DNA of 64,000 nucleotides from NCBI RefSeq assembly GCF_016746085.1, contig NZ_JAERTZ010000004.1, positions 124,001 through 188,000 of the forward strand. Reading direction: 5' to 3'. Made by a program: the position numbers and the translations under genes. Origin of the DNA: Zobellella iuensis (GTDB lineage Bacteria; Pseudomonadota; Gammaproteobacteria; Enterobacterales; Aeromonadaceae). Positions 32,764-42,180 of this stretch are shown here, one piece after another (the stretch's first letter is position 1; every line of letters starts with the position of its first letter). Below the pieces are notes generated by a model, which did not search any database, was not told the DNA's origin, and worked only from the letters and a program-made list of their open reading frames with translations.

Positions 32764-34280
32764 TGGGCCCACCTCATTTCGCTCACCCGATAGTTACGCT
32801 CGAAGGGATCTATGCTGAAGCCCTCGACCTTGTTGGACACGGCGGCGGTTTGCTGGTACCAGGCCACCGGGATCACCGGCAGCTGCTGGTGCAGTATGCC
32901 GGCGGCTTCAATGCGCAGCCCGGATACGGTCTCGCCGTCGGTGTGTGCCAGCAGTTGCTGCAAAATCTCGCCCAGGCGTGGGGAATGCCAGTTCATGGCG
33001 CCCCAGTCGCCGCCTTCGGGGCCGAAGTCCTGCAGCAGGGTGCCGAGGGGATCCGGCACCAGGGCGAAGTTGCGCGCCATCAGGCCCAGTTGCAGGCTGC
33101 CGTCCCGGTGGCCGGCGGGGATTTCGCTGGAGTTGGTGACGTTGACCGTCAGCTCCACGCCCAATTCCCGCAGCTGATCCTGCATGGCGGTGGCCAGCAG
33201 CGGCAGCTCGGGCCGGTCGGCGAAGGTGGTCAGCGTCAGCTTGAAGGGTTCGCCGTTGCGGCTGAGCATGCCCTTGCCGTCCGCCTGCCAGCCCAGGCCG
33301 GCCAGCAGGGCCCTGGCCTGGTCCAGATCCCGCTCGGCACCGGCCACCTCGCCCAGGTGCCAGTCGGTCAAAGACGGCGGAAACAGCTGGCTGGCCGCCG
33401 CCTCGGGGGTGCGCAGCAGGGCCACGGCCATGCCGGTGCGATCCAGCGCCAGGCTCAGGGCCCGCCGGGCCTCGGGCTCGGCCAGGAAGGGATGGCCGGC
33501 GTTCACTTTAAGGGTCACGGTGCGGGGAATGGGCTCGGAGTGCACGCTGAGCCGGTTGTTGCGCTGCAGCCGGGCCTGGCTGGCCGGATCCAGGGTGAAG
33601 ACGATGTCGGCGTCGCCGCTCTCGGCCATCAGCGCCCGGGTCTCGCCCCGGCCGGCGGCCAGGTAACTGATCTGTTCGATGGCGGGCGCCTCGCCCCAGT
33701 AGTCGTTGAAGGCGGCGGCGGTCAGCTTTTGCGGCATCTGCAACTGCTCGATACGGTAGGGGCCGGTGCCGATCACCTGGGTGGCCTCGCCGGCCTCGTT
33801 GTAGGAAGCAGGCGCCAGTATCTGGGCGGAGCTGTGGGCCAGCAGCGCCGGCAGCGGCGCGAAGGGACTGTTCAGGCGGATCAGCAGCTCATCGCCCTCG
33901 GCGGTAATGGCCGCTATCGGCGCCTCGGTCAGCATGCCGGGCTTGGCCAGGGCCAGTTGCAGCGCCTTGGCCGCCACCTCGGCGGTAAGCGGGCTGCCGT
34001 CGTGGAAGCGCACGCCCGGCCGCAGGGCGAAACGCCAGCTGAGCTGGTCGTCGGAAACCGTCCAGCTCTCGGCCAGGCTGGGCTGGGGATGGCCCTGGTT
34101 GTCCACCTCCACCAGGGTTTCACCTATCTGCAGCCGGGTATAGACATAGCCGGCCTTGGAAGGATCGGTACTGCCGATTTCCCAGGGCGCGACTATGTCG
34201 AGCACCCCTTCGGTGGCATGGGTGGAAGCGGCAACGGCCAGCAGGCCGGCGCCGAGCAGGGAAGATCGCAGTGGCATCAT
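32760..34280 (-). CDS. ABC importer substrate-binding protein, family 5 (Zur-controlled)
   Basis: 506 residues from the ATG at 34280. Signal peptide with a hydrophobic core (LLGAGLLAVAAS) and AxA-type cleavage near THATEG, so it is periplasmic, not lipidated. The SBP_bac_5 fold shows in ETLVEVDNQGHPQPSLAESW, LRPGVRFHDGSPLTAEV, VIGTGPYRI and the RRALSLALDR hinge. Family members bind peptides, nickel or metallophores. The Zur-like operator at 34325-34337 argues for zinc or a zincophore. First gene of a four-gene operon with all junctions overlapping. Confidence 0.88.
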   Translation of the reverse strand: MMPLRSSLLGAGLLAVAASTHATEGVLDIVAPWEIGSTDPSKAGYVYTRLQIGETLVEVDNQGHPQPSLAESWTVSDDQLSWRFALRPGVRFHDGSPLTAEVAAKALQLALAKPGMLTEAPIAAITAEGDELLIRLNSPFAPLPALLAHSSAQILAPASYNEAGEATQVIGTGPYRIEQLQMPQKLTAAAFNDYWGEAPAIEQISYLAAGRGETRALMAESGDADIVFTLDPASQARLQRNNRLSVHSEPIPRTVTLKVNAGHPFLAEPEARRALSLALDRTGMAVALLRTPEAAASQLFPPSLTDWHLGEVAGAERDLDQARALLAGLGWQADGKGMLSRNGEPFKLTLTTFADRPELPLLATAMQDQLRELGVELTVNVTNSSEIPAGHRDGSLQLGLMARNFALVPDPLGTLLQDFGPEGGDWGAMNWHSPRLGEILQQLLAHTDGETVSGLRIEAAGILHQQLPVIPVAWYQQTAAVSNKVEGFSIDPFERNYRVSEMRWAQ

Positions 34281-34324
34281 GGGGGCTACCTGAACAGTGG
34301 ATACGAATGAGAACAACCAATTTA

Positions 34325-34337
34325 GTTATAATATAAC
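34325..34337. promoter_or_regulatory. Zur-type operator
   Basis: GTTATAATATAAC, a perfect inverted repeat, matches the core GTTATAnTATAAC of the gammaproteobacterial Zur box; the flanks (ATC to the right, TTTA to the left) fit partly. It lies 45 bases upstream of the ABC importer's first gene, where it would cover the -10 region, and 110 bases upstream of the divergent peroxidase gene. Confidence 0.78.
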
Positions 34338-34446
34338 ATCACAATTCATCCCCATCGTCACCCCCGCTGCAAGCATTTTTTATCCGCCAGGGTCTTTGTG
34401 GCTGTAACCTTAAACCATGCCCATGGACCATCAGGGAGTGATCGAG

Positions 34447-34986
34447 ATGAAAAAACTGTTCAGCGGCCTATGCGGCCTGCTGCTGTGCCAGACGGCCAGC
34501 GCGGCCCAGCCGGACACCGGCGCCCTGTTCGAGCACCGGCTGCCCCGGCTGCACTCGAATGAAACGGTGGACATGCGCCAGTTCGCCGGCCAGCCGCTGC
34601 TGGTGGTGAACACCGCCAGCTTCTGCGGCTTTACCGGCCAGTTCGAAGGGCTGGAGGCACTGCACCAGCGCTACAAGGATCAGGGGCTGAAGGTGGTGGG
34701 CTTTCCGTCCCACGACTTCCGCCAGGAAGCCGACGACCAGGCCAAGACGGCGGAGGTCTGCTATGTGAACTTCGGCGTCACCTTCGACATGGTGGCACCC
34801 ATCAAGGTACGGGGCGGCGGCGCCCACCCCATCTTCAAGGAGATCGCCCGCCAGAGCGGCAAGGCGCCGCGCTGGAACTTCTACAAATACGTGATCGATC
34901 GGGAAGGCCGGGTCACGGCGGTGTTTTCCAGCCTGACCAAACCGGAGGACGAAAAACTGAAAACCGCCATAGAGGCGGTGTTGTAG
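34447..34986 (+). CDS. Glutathione peroxidase-like protein, exported
   Basis: 179 residues from the ATG at 34447 (GGGAG upstream). Signal peptide LFSGLCGLLLCQTASAA, then the peroxidase fold: NTASFCGFTGQFEGLEALHQ with the peroxidatic cysteine in place of selenocysteine, FPSHDFRQE, and the tryptophan in PRWNFYKYVIDREG. It reduces peroxides in the periplasm, most likely with thioredoxin-like donors, since cysteine-type enzymes seldom use glutathione. It is divergent from the Zur-controlled operon and may share its promoter region. Confidence 0.88.
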   Translation: MKKLFSGLCGLLLCQTASAAQPDTGALFEHRLPRLHSNETVDMRQFAGQPLLVVNTASFCGFTGQFEGLEALHQRYKDQGLKVVGFPSHDFRQEADDQAKTAEVCYVNFGVTFDMVAPIKVRGGGAHPIFKEIARQSGKAPRWNFYKYVIDREGRVTAVFSSLTKPEDEKLKTAIEAVL

Positions 34987-35009
34987 TCCCCGCGCAGGCA
35001 CCTTACCCC

Positions 35010-35103
35010 GTCTCCCCCGCGAAGGCGGGGGTCCAGGGGCTCGGCGTTGTCGCCTGCGCGGGAAGCTACCCGGGTTCTGGATGCCCGCCTTCGCGGGCAT
35101 GAC
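35010..35103. repeat. Palindromic repeat pair with long spacer
   Basis: Unit 35010-35035 (core CCCCCGCGAAGGCGGGGG) and inverted unit 35078-35103 (core TGCCCGCCTTCGCGGGCA), 42 bases apart. It is the same family as the 65-bp pairs at 5771 and 46566 but with a different spacer. It lies between two convergent genes. Confidence 0.8.
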
Positions 35104-35121
35104 GGAATCGGCGTCCCGGGT

Positions 35122-36654
35122 TCAGGCGCTAAGCGGGGTGATGCGCACCTGGGCGATGCGGAAGTCTTCCACTTCCGTCACCTCGAAGCGCAAATCCTCG
35201 CGTTCGAACACGGCGCCCGCCTCCGGCAACTGGCCGCTCCAGGCCAGCAGCATGCCCGCCAGGGTGGCGTAGTCGTTGTCCGGATCCACCAGCCCCTTGC
35301 GCGCCAGCACCTGCTCCAGGTAGTGCAGATCGGTGCTGCCCTTCACCAGCCAGCCGTCTTCCTGGGCCAGCACTTCCGGGATCTCGTCCTCGTCCAGGAA
35401 CTCGCCGACGATGGCCTCCAGCAGATCGTGGGGCGTCACCAGCCCCTGCACCGTGCCGAACTCGTCGTTCACCAGCACCAGGTTGCCGCGCGCCTCGCGC
35501 AGTATGTTGAGCAGGCGGATCACGCTGATGCTGTCCGGCACTATCATGGGCTCGTTGCCCGTGGCCAGTTCGACCAGGCTCTTGCCCTCCTTAAGGCCGG
35601 CCACCAGATCCTTGGCGCGCACCACGCCCAGCAGGTTGTCCAGCTCCCCCTCGCAGATGGGGAACTGGCCGTGGGACGAGGCCATCAGCTCTTCCAGCAC
35701 CACGTCGGGGCCATCGGTCACGTCCAGCCAGACGATGTCGGCCCGGGGCGTCATCACGGTGCGGATGGAACGCTCCGCCAAAGACAGCACGCCGCTGATC
35801 ATATGGCGTTCTTCCTCGGCAAAGCCCTGCTCCCGGCTCTGCTGCGGTGCGGCCTGGGGCTCCATGGTTTCCTTCCTGCCGCCGCCCATCAGGTTGAAGA
35901 TGGCCTGAGTGGTGCGTTCACGCAGGGGCAGGCGCGCCTCGGCCTTTTGCGAGTTGCGCCTGGCCATCTGGTTGAAGAACTCGATCAGGATGGAGAAGCC
36001 GATGGCGGCGTACAGATAGCCTTTGGGAATATGCAGCCCGAAGCCCTCGGCCACCAGGCTGAAACCGATCATCAGCAGGAAGCTCAGGCACAGCACCACC
36101 ACCGTGGGGTGGGCGTTGACGAACTCGGTGAGCGGTTTGGACGCCACCAGCATCACCACCATGGCCAGCACCACGGCAATCATCATCACCGCCAGGTTGT
36201 CCACCATGCCCACGGCGGTAATGATGGAATCGAGCGAGAACACCGCATCCAGCACCAGGATCTGGGCGATAACCACCCCGAAGCCCGCATAAACCACATT
36301 GGTGCTGGCCTCGTGCATCTTGCCTTCCAGCCGCTCGTGCAGCTCCATGGTGCCCTTGAACAGCAGGAAGAAACCGCCGGCCATCAGGATCAGGTCCCGC
36401 CCGGAAAAACTCAGCTCACCCAGGGTGAGCAGCGGCCTGGTCAGGGTGACCAGCCAGGACACCAGGCTCAACAGGCCAAGGCGCATGAACAGCGCCAGCG
36501 ACAGGCCGATGATGCGGGCCCGGTCGCGCTGGTGGGGCGGCAGTTTCTTGACCAGGATGGCGATAAACACCAGGTTGTCGATGCCCAGCACGATTTCCAG
36601 GATCAGCAGCGTCAGCAGCCCCGCCCAGATAGACGGATCCATCAGGAATTCCAT
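35122..36654 (-). CDS. TerC-family membrane protein with CBS pair and CorC domain (YoaE/YegH type)
   Basis: 510 residues. The first ~235 form a TerC transport domain with the conserved acidic helices [14 protein letters not shown] and [13 protein letters not shown]. Next come two CBS domains ([15 protein letters not shown] to [11 protein letters not shown]) and a CorC_HlyC domain to the end. TerC proteins of the MntP/Alx/YoaE group export Mn2+ or support metal loading of secreted proteins. AGAGG precedes the ATG. It has a ~300-base leader (36655-36963). Confidence 0.88.
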   Translation of the reverse strand: MEFLMDPSIWAGLLTLLILEIVLGIDNLVFIAILVKKLPPHQRDRARIIGLSLALFMRLGLLSLVSWLVTLTRPLLTLGELSFSGRDLILMAGGFFLLFKGTMELHERLEGKMHEASTNVVYAGFGVVIAQILVLDAVFSLDSIITAVGMVDNLAVMMIAVVLAMVVMLVASKPLTEFVNAHPTVVVLCLSFLLMIGFSLVAEGFGLHIPKGYLYAAIGFSILIEFFNQMARRNSQKAEARLPLRERTTQAIFNLMGGGRKETMEPQAAPQQSREQGFAEEERHMISGVLSLAERSIRTVMTPRADIVWLDVTDGPDVVLEELMASSHGQFPICEGELDNLLGVVRAKDLVAGLKEGKSLVELATGNEPMIVPDSISVIRLLNILREARGNLVLVNDEFGTVQGLVTPHDLLEAIVGEFLDEDEIPEVLAQEDGWLVKGSTDLHYLEQVLARKGLVDPDNDYATLAGMLLAWSGQLPEAGAVFEREDLRFEVTEVEDFRIAQVRITPLSA

Positions 36655-36963
36655 AATTTACCTCTTTGTTCTATGACGATAGCGGCAGGTTCAGCGCATT
36701 GCGCCGGCCGATAGGGCAAGCGGAGTGTGATCTGGGCAGCGGAGGGCGACAGACGCCGGGAACGACAAGAAGAAGGGAAAAACAGGGCAGTTAAGGGTGC
36801 GTTGCAAGCAACTTCGCGAGCAATCCATATAGTTACCGGCTTTTGACCGGGCCTCTTGGTTAACATGAGGCTCCATCATAATCAGTTCCCGGCGTTTGAT
36901 AAATAGGCAATTTCCTAAATGCGGCATCCCCACCGCCGGGCGAGGATGCCGGATGCACTCGCC
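36655..36963. other. Leader region of the TerC gene, no assigned element
   Basis: 309 bases, pyrimidine-rich on the minus strand in its 3' part. A hairpin-forming GGCCCGGTC...AGCCGG lies near 36830-36858. I looked for the yybP-ykoY manganese riboswitch expected ahead of TerC-type genes and did not find its conserved GGGGAGUAG core. Short frames inside it have no clear ribosome site. Confidence 0.5.
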
Positions 36964-37500
36964 TTACAACGAAGCCGCCGCCCGGGCCGCCTGATCGTAG
37001 AGGCCGGACATGGCGCGCAGGGCGCCGGCTATCTGGTGCATGTCTTCCTTGGCGATGCCGAGGGAAGAGAGCGACTCCACCAGGCAGGCTTCGCGGATAT
37101 CCGCATAGCGGGCACAGGTGTCGCGCCCCTGCTCCGTGGTCTTGAAGAAGGTTTCCTTGCCGTGCTTTTCGCCGGAGATCAGCGCCAGCTTGGTCAGCTT
37201 CTTCAGGGCATAACTCACGGTGTGGCTGTCTTCCACGTTCAGCACCAGGCAGATGTCCGACAGCCGCTTGGCCCGCTCCCGGTGGTTGATGCTGTGCAGC
37301 ACCAGGATGTCGAGCGAGCTCAGCTCGGGCAGGCCGGCAGCGGTCATGCAGCGCACCATCCAGCGGTTGAAGGCATGGCCCGCGATAATCAGGCCAAACT
37401 CGAACTCCGACAGCTCCCGCGCCTTGCGCGACAGGTGCTCGGACGACACTATGGGCCCGCGCGGATCCACCATTACCTGTTCCTCATTACTCTTGTTCAT
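36964..37500 (-). CDS. Winged-helix (MarR-like) regulator of the TRAP/pxp region
   Basis: 178 residues starting at an ATG that overlaps the DctM stop (TAATG). The helix-turn-helix region is RAKRLSDICLVLNVEDSHTVSYALKK, followed by a wing (ALISGEKHGKETFFKTTEQG), as in MarR proteins; flanking helices form a dimer interface. It is cotranscribed with dctPQM, so it likely represses or activates that operon and the divergent pxpABC genes, sensing 5-oxoproline or a relative. Confidence 0.8.
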   Translation of the reverse strand: MNKSNEEQVMVDPRGPIVSSEHLSRKARELSEFEFGLIIAGHAFNRWMVRCMTAAGLPELSSLDILVLHSINHRERAKRLSDICLVLNVEDSHTVSYALKKLTKLALISGEKHGKETFFKTTEQGRDTCARYADIREACLVESLSSLGIAKEDMHQIAGALRAMSGLYDQAARAAASL

Positions 37501-38801
37501 TACCTGTTACTCATCGCTTCGGGCAGATAGGTCACAATCTGCGGAAAGATGCTGATCAGTACCACACCCAGCAGCATAAGGAAAAAGAAAGGCAGGGCCG
37601 CACCGGCGATCTTCAGTATGTTCTTGCGGGTCATGCCCTGCAGCACGAACAGGTTGAAGCCCACCGGCGGCGTGATCTGGGACATTTCCACCACTATCAC
37701 CAGGTAGATGCCGAACCAGATCAGATCGATGCCCGCCGCTTCCACCATCGGCAGCATGATGGAGGTGGTCAGTACCACCACCGAAATGCCGTCGAGGAAA
37801 CAGCCGAGCACGATGAAAAAGAGGGTCAGCACCGCCAGCAGCATAAAGGGCGACAGCTCCATGGTGGCAATCCAGGCCGCCAGTTCGCTGGGCAGCTTGG
37901 TGAAGCCCATGGCGGCGGTGAGGAAGGAGGCGCCGGCCAGGATAAAGGCGATCATGCAGGAGGTTTTCACCGCCCCCAGCGCCGCTTCCATAAAGGTGGC
38001 CCGGTTGAGGGCGCCGTTGGCCCGCGCCAGCACCAGCGACAGTACCACGCCCACGGCGGCGGCTTCGGTGGGCGAGGCCAGGCCGGCGTAGATGGAGCCG
38101 ATCACCCCGACGATGAGCCCGACCATGGGGATCAGCTTGCGCGAGCGCTTCAGCTTTTCCCCGAAGGACAGGTCGGGCTCGTCGGACTGGGGCACCTTGT
38201 CCGGGTAGCGCCAGGCCCAGAACACCAGGTAGCCGGCGAACAGGGCGATCAGCATCAGCCCCGGAAAGACCCCGGCCATGAACAGCCGGGCGATGGACTG
38301 GTCGGTGGCCACCGCGAACACGATCAGTATGATGGAGGGCGGGATCAGCAGGCCCAGGGTGGCGGAGCCGGCCAGGGTGCCCAGCACCAGCCGCTCATCG
38401 TAGCCCCGGCGGGTCAGCTCGGGAATGGTCATCTTGCCCATGGTGGCGCAGGTGGCGGCCGAGGAGCCGGACACCGCCGCGAACAGGCCGCAGCCCACCA
38501 CATTGGTGTGCAGCAGGCGGCCGGGCACCTTCTGCATCCAGGGCGCCAGGCCGGTGAACATGTCTTCCGCCAGGCGGGAGCGGAACAGGATCTCGCCCAT
38601 CCAGATAAACATGGGCAGGGCGGTCAGCTCCCAGCTGTAGCTGGCGCTCCACACATCCGAGGCCATCATGTCGCCCACCGGAATGGAGGTGAACTGGCTG
38701 ATGCCCAGCCAGCCCAGTCCCAGCAGGGTGAAGGACACCCAGACGCCGCTGCCCAGCATCACGAACAGCGCCACCAGCAATACCAACATCATCAACAACA
38801 T
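37500..38801 (-). CDS. dctM: TRAP transporter large membrane subunit DctM
   Basis: 433 residues, nearly all membrane helices, with DctM-family motifs: SGSSAATCATMGKMTIPELTR, GSATLGLLIPPSIILIVFAV and QITPPVGFNLFVLQGMTRK. It forms the sodium-coupled channel of a tripartite ATP-independent periplasmic transporter. It is preceded by the DctQ gene 15 bases upstream. The substrate is likely 5-oxoproline or a related acid, by context. Confidence 0.9.
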   Translation of the reverse strand: MLLMMLVLLVALFVMLGSGVWVSFTLLGLGWLGISQFTSIPVGDMMASDVWSASYSWELTALPMFIWMGEILFRSRLAEDMFTGLAPWMQKVPGRLLHTNVVGCGLFAAVSGSSAATCATMGKMTIPELTRRGYDERLVLGTLAGSATLGLLIPPSIILIVFAVATDQSIARLFMAGVFPGLMLIALFAGYLVFWAWRYPDKVPQSDEPDLSFGEKLKRSRKLIPMVGLIVGVIGSIYAGLASPTEAAAVGVVLSLVLARANGALNRATFMEAALGAVKTSCMIAFILAGASFLTAAMGFTKLPSELAAWIATMELSPFMLLAVLTLFFIVLGCFLDGISVVVLTTSIMLPMVEAAGIDLIWFGIYLVIVVEMSQITPPVGFNLFVLQGMTRKNILKIAGAALPFFFLMLLGVVLISIFPQIVTYLPEAMSNR

Positions 38802-38816
38802 GGTTCTACTCCGCGG

Positions 38817-39368
38817 TTATTCGTGGCCGGTATCGGTGACACGGAAGGAAGAAGGCCGGGTCAGGGCCGTGATCAGGGTGTGCAGCCAGGCTTCGAGCAG
38901 GGCCGTGCAGAACAGCAGGATGCCGGCCAGCATGGCGCTCTGGGGTATCCACAGCGGCACCCGTAAAATGCCGTAGGACACTTCATTGAAGGCCAGGCTG
39001 TCTTCCACCAGCCAGAACGTGTACCAAGCCAGGTAGCCGCACAGGGCCAGGGCCAGGCTCTGGCACCAGAGTTCGAAGAACACGCGGACCTTGGGTGACA
39101 GATGGCCGATCATCAGGGTGACCCGGATATGGCCCCCCTGCACGAAGGTGTAGGCCAGGCCGAGAAAACTGGCGCCCACCAGCAGAAAGCCGGAGGCTTC
39201 GGACAGGCCGGGGATTTCCAGCCCCAGGCTGTTCATGCCCACCGCCACCAGCAGCTTGTCGGTCAGCCGGCCCAGGATCTGGGCGGTGATCAGGCCGCAT
39301 ATCAGGCACAGACAGAGCACGGAGCCATAGGCGCCCAACCGGTAGAGTGGAAGGAGTCGAAATTGCAT
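38817..39368 (-). CDS. dctQ: TRAP transporter small membrane subunit DctQ
   Basis: 183 residues with four membrane helices: LGAYGSVLCLCLICGLITAQ, LLVGASFLGLAYTFVQGG, SLALALCGYLAWYTF and SAMLAGILLFCTALLEAW. The HIRVTLMIGHLSP segment between helices 2 and 3 is typical of DctQ. It pairs with DctM. A terminator hairpin separates it from dctP, so the membrane genes are probably made at a lower level than the binding protein. Confidence 0.85.
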   Translation of the reverse strand: MQFRLLPLYRLGAYGSVLCLCLICGLITAQILGRLTDKLLVAVGMNSLGLEIPGLSEASGFLLVGASFLGLAYTFVQGGHIRVTLMIGHLSPKVRVFFELWCQSLALALCGYLAWYTFWLVEDSLAFNEVSYGILRVPLWIPQSAMLAGILLFCTALLEAWLHTLITALTRPSSFRVTDTGHE

Positions 39369-39393
39369 CGCGATTCACCATTACCTGCGATAG

Positions 39394-39418
39394 AAAAACC
39401 CCGGCAATCCCGCCGGGG
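39394..39418 (-). terminator. Intercistronic terminator between dctP and dctQ
   Basis: On the minus strand, stem CCCCGGC / GCCGGGG with a 6-base loop, followed by TTTTT. It lies 8 bases after the dctP stop inside the operon. Partial termination here would favour the binding protein. Confidence 0.75.
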
Positions 39419-39426
39419 AGGAAAAC

Positions 39427-40410
39427 TCAGGGTTTGAGCTGCTGGTATTGCTCCAGGATCCGCTGGCCCTGGGGGCCGGCGAGCTTGGCCCATTCCTCGG
39501 TCATGGTCTGGCCGATTTGCTGCAGGCCCTGCTTGAGTTCGTCGCTCGGCTCGCTCACTACGATGCCGTTCTCACGCAGTGTGGCCAGGGCCTGCTCGGT
39601 TTCCTGCTTGCTCATCTCCCAGCCACGCGCTTCGGCCGCCGCCGCCGCCTCCAGCAGCGCCTGTTGGCTGGCTTCATCCAGCGCCGCGAAGGAGCGCTCG
39701 TTGACAATCACCATGTTCTTCGGCAGCCACAGCTGGGTATGGTTGAAATGCTTGAGGTAGTCCCAGGCCTTGGTATCGGCGCCGGTGGCCGGCGAGGTGA
39801 TCATGGCCTCCACCCGGCCGGTGCTGAAGGCGGTGGGGATGTCCGGCACCTCCACCTGGGTCGGCACGGCGTTGCTCAGGCGGGCCAGCCGTTCGCTGGC
39901 GGTGTTGTAGGCCCGCATCTTGAGGTTGCGCAGATCGCCCACGGCGGTGATTTCCTTCTGGGTGTAGAGCCCCTGGGGCGGCCAGGGCACGGCAAACAGC
40001 AGGCGCAGGCGTTGCTTGGCCAGTTCCTCGGCAATCACCTCCCTGGAAGCCTGCCACAGGGCCCAGGCCTCGTCGTAACTGGCGGCCAGATAGGGCACCG
40101 AGTCCACGTCGTAGACGGGGTTTTCGTTGGCCAGGCGGGACATGATCAGCTCGCCCATGGGCACTATGCCGCGGCGTACCGAGTTCTTGATTTCCGCATG
40201 GCCGATCAGGGAGCCGTTGGAATGCACGGTAATCTTCAGCTCGCCCTTGGTGCGTTCGGCCACGTCCTCGGCGAAATCACGGATATTGACGGTATGGAAG
40301 GTACGGTCGCCGTAGGGGGTGGGCATGTCCCACTCGGTGGCGGCATGGGCGCCGGTGGCCAGCAGAGTGGCGGCGGTGGCCAGGGTCAGGGCGGATTTTG
40401 CGTAGGTCAT
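39427..40410 (-). CDS. dctP: TRAP transporter substrate-binding protein DctP
   Basis: 327 residues from the ATG at 40410 (GAGG upstream). Signal peptide SALTLATAATLLATGAHA, so periplasmic. DctP fold: HTVNIRDFAEDVAERTKGELK, the arginine-bearing LRNLKMRAYNTASE that binds the substrate carboxylate, PTQVEVPDIPTAFSTGRVEA and a C-terminal helix. It captures an organic acid and delivers it to DctQM. Its divergent neighbours pxpABC point to 5-oxoproline. Confidence 0.88.
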   Translation of the reverse strand: MTYAKSALTLATAATLLATGAHAATEWDMPTPYGDRTFHTVNIRDFAEDVAERTKGELKITVHSNGSLIGHAEIKNSVRRGIVPMGELIMSRLANENPVYDVDSVPYLAASYDEAWALWQASREVIAEELAKQRLRLLFAVPWPPQGLYTQKEITAVGDLRNLKMRAYNTASERLARLSNAVPTQVEVPDIPTAFSTGRVEAMITSPATGADTKAWDYLKHFNHTQLWLPKNMVIVNERSFAALDEASQQALLEAAAAAEARGWEMSKQETEQALATLRENGIVVSEPSDELKQGLQQIGQTMTEEWAKLAGPQGQRILEQYQQLKP

Positions 40411-40720
40411 AACGGTCCTCGTTCTCGTGCTGTGTGTCTCGGCGCTGGCAGGCGAGCCCTGCCACAACAACGGCACGCGCTTCCTGCGTCAGACCATCCG
40501 ATTCTCCATAACAGGCATCCATCCCGCTCGATCATTGGTCCGGCTGTGACAGCCGCCCGGATCTCATAGTGGCGGTTCGGGGAACCCAGGGTCCAAGATT
40601 AGGCAACAACCGAAGGATAAGTCAACACTTTGACAAAAAATTATAAATGTTTTATTTGCATTTTATCGATAAATTATTAGATTGAAACCATGACAACCGC
40701 CGACAGAAGGAGCTGACACC
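40411..40720. other. Divergent promoter region of dctPQM and pxpABC
   Basis: 310 bases without a gene. The half near pxpA is strongly AT-rich and holds a promoter and palindrome (40630-40673). The half near dctP is GC-rich, and I see no clear element there. Confidence 0.6.
40630..40673 (+). promoter_or_regulatory. pxpA promoter and overlapping palindrome
   Basis: TTGACA at 40630-40635 and TATTTG at 40653-40658, 17 bases apart, form a plausible sigma-70 promoter. A perfect 12-nt palindrome TTTATCGATAAA (40662-40673) lies at the expected start of transcription and could be the operator of the MarR-like regulator. Confidence 0.5.
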
Positions 40721-41467
40721 ATGCCCAAACTATTGTTGAACGCCGATATGGGGGAAAGCTTCGGCCCCTGGGTGATGGGCTGCGACCGGGAGGTGATGCC
40801 CTTCGTGGACCTAGCCAACGTGGCCTGCGGCTTTCACGCCTCCGATCCGGACACCATGCGCCGCACCGTGCGCCTGGCGCTGGACCACGGGGTGAAAGTG
40901 GGCGCCCACCCGGCCTACCCGGATCTGGTGGGCTTCGGCCGCCGCTCCCTGGCCTGCTCCCCCGCCGAAATCGAAAACCTGGTGCTCTACCAGCTGGGGG
41001 CGCTGGACGCCCTGTGCCGGGCCGAAGGCGGCCGGGTCACTTACGTCAAGCCCCACGGCGCCCTCTACAACGACATGATGCAGGACCCGGCCCGGCTGGA
41101 GGCGGTGATCAAGGCGGTGGCCGCCTATGACGCCACCCTGCCGCTGATGGTGATGGCCACCCGGGATCCGCAGCCGGCCCGCACCCTGGCCGCCCGGCAC
41201 GGCGTTACCCTCTGGTTCGAGGCCTTCGCCGATCGCGCCTACGACGCCCAGGGCTACCTGGTCTCGCGCCGGCTGCCCGGCGCCGTGCACCAGGACTCCG
41301 CCGTGATCGTCGAGCAGGCCAGCCGCATCGCCCTGGGCCAGGCACTCACCGCCAGCGACGGCAGCCCGCTGATGCTGGCGGCCGACACCCTGTGCGTGCA
41401 TGGCGACAACCCCGAGTCCATCGCCGCGGTCAAGGCCATCCGCCAGGCCCTGGATCAACTGGCATGA
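40721..41467 (+). CDS. pxpA: 5-oxoprolinase subunit A (LamB/YcsF family)
   Basis: 248 residues with AAGGAG before the ATG. It begins [20 protein letters not shown], followed by [12 protein letters not shown] and [17 protein letters not shown], the characteristic LamB/YcsF start. PxpA, PxpB and PxpC together open 5-oxoproline (pyroglutamate) to glutamate with ATP. It overlaps pxpB by 4 bases. The divergent TRAP transporter probably supplies the substrate. Confidence 0.92.
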   Translation: MPKLLLNADMGESFGPWVMGCDREVMPFVDLANVACGFHASDPDTMRRTVRLALDHGVKVGAHPAYPDLVGFGRRSLACSPAEIENLVLYQLGALDALCRAEGGRVTYVKPHGALYNDMMQDPARLEAVIKAVAAYDATLPLMVMATRDPQPARTLAARHGVTLWFEAFADRAYDAQGYLVSRRLPGAVHQDSAVIVEQASRIALGQALTASDGSPLMLAADTLCVHGDNPESIAAVKAIRQALDQLA

Positions 41468-42174
41468 GCACCCTGCCCCGGCTGGAAAACGCCGGCATGG
41501 ACGCCTGGCTGGTGCGGCTGTTCGACAGCATCGACGAGCGCAACATGGGCTGGATCACCGCCCTGGTGCGCGGCTGCGAACAGGCCTTCGGCGACGAGCT
41601 GGTGGATTTGGTGCCCTCCTACACCACGGTACTGGTGCAGTACGATCCCCTGCGCCTCGGGGACGACCAGGCCCGGCAAAAACTGCAGGCCCTGCTGGCC
41701 GGGCTGACCCCGGACCGGGACCATGCCGACACCCCGATCAAGGAACTGCCGGTGTGGTATCACCCCAGCGTGGGCCCGGACATGGCCCGGCTGGAGCGGC
41801 ATACCGGCCTCGACGCCGAGCGGCTGATCCGGCTGCACAGCGAGCATGAGTACCGGGTATTCGCCTTAGGGTTTGCCCCCGGCTTCGCCTTTATGGGCAC
41901 CCTGCCCGCCGAACTGGCGCTGCCCCGGCTCGATACCCCTCGGCCGCGGGTGCCGGCGGGCAGCGTGGCCATCGCCGGCCGCCAGACCTCCGCCTACCCA
42001 CGCCCCTCCCCCGGTGGCTGGAACCTGCTCGGGCGCACCAGCGCCACCCTGTTCGACCCGCGCAGCGCAGGCCTGAGCCTGCTGCAGGTGGGGGATCGGG
42101 TGCGTTTCGTGCCGGTCGACAAGGCGACCTTCGAGCGCCTCGGCGGCGACACTTCTCCCATGGCAACAAGGTAG
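41464..42174 (+). CDS. pxpB: 5-oxoprolinase subunit B (KipI/AHS1 family)
   Basis: 236 residues; ATGA overlap with pxpA. It has the AHS1 domain: [44 protein letters not shown], then [20 protein letters not shown] and GGWNLLGRT. It forms the ATP-dependent 5-oxoprolinase with PxpA and PxpC. The reading frame is intact and of usual length. Confidence 0.92.
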   Translation: MSTLPRLENAGMDAWLVRLFDSIDERNMGWITALVRGCEQAFGDELVDLVPSYTTVLVQYDPLRLGDDQARQKLQALLAGLTPDRDHADTPIKELPVWYHPSVGPDMARLERHTGLDAERLIRLHSEHEYRVFALGFAPGFAFMGTLPAELALPRLDTPRPRVPAGSVAIAGRQTSAYPRPSPGGWNLLGRTSATLFDPRSAGLSLLQVGDRVRFVPVDKATFERLGGDTSPMATR

Positions 42175-42180
42175 TTCACG

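Noticed and set aside
36691-36873. Leader peptide upstream of the TerC gene
   Set aside because: A short frame starts with two ATG codons, but it lacks a convincing ribosome site and its composition is not protein-like in the second half.
36655-36963. yybP-ykoY manganese riboswitch before the TerC gene
   Set aside because: Expected from gene family, but the conserved GGGGAGUAG core and its partner stems are not found on the minus strand.
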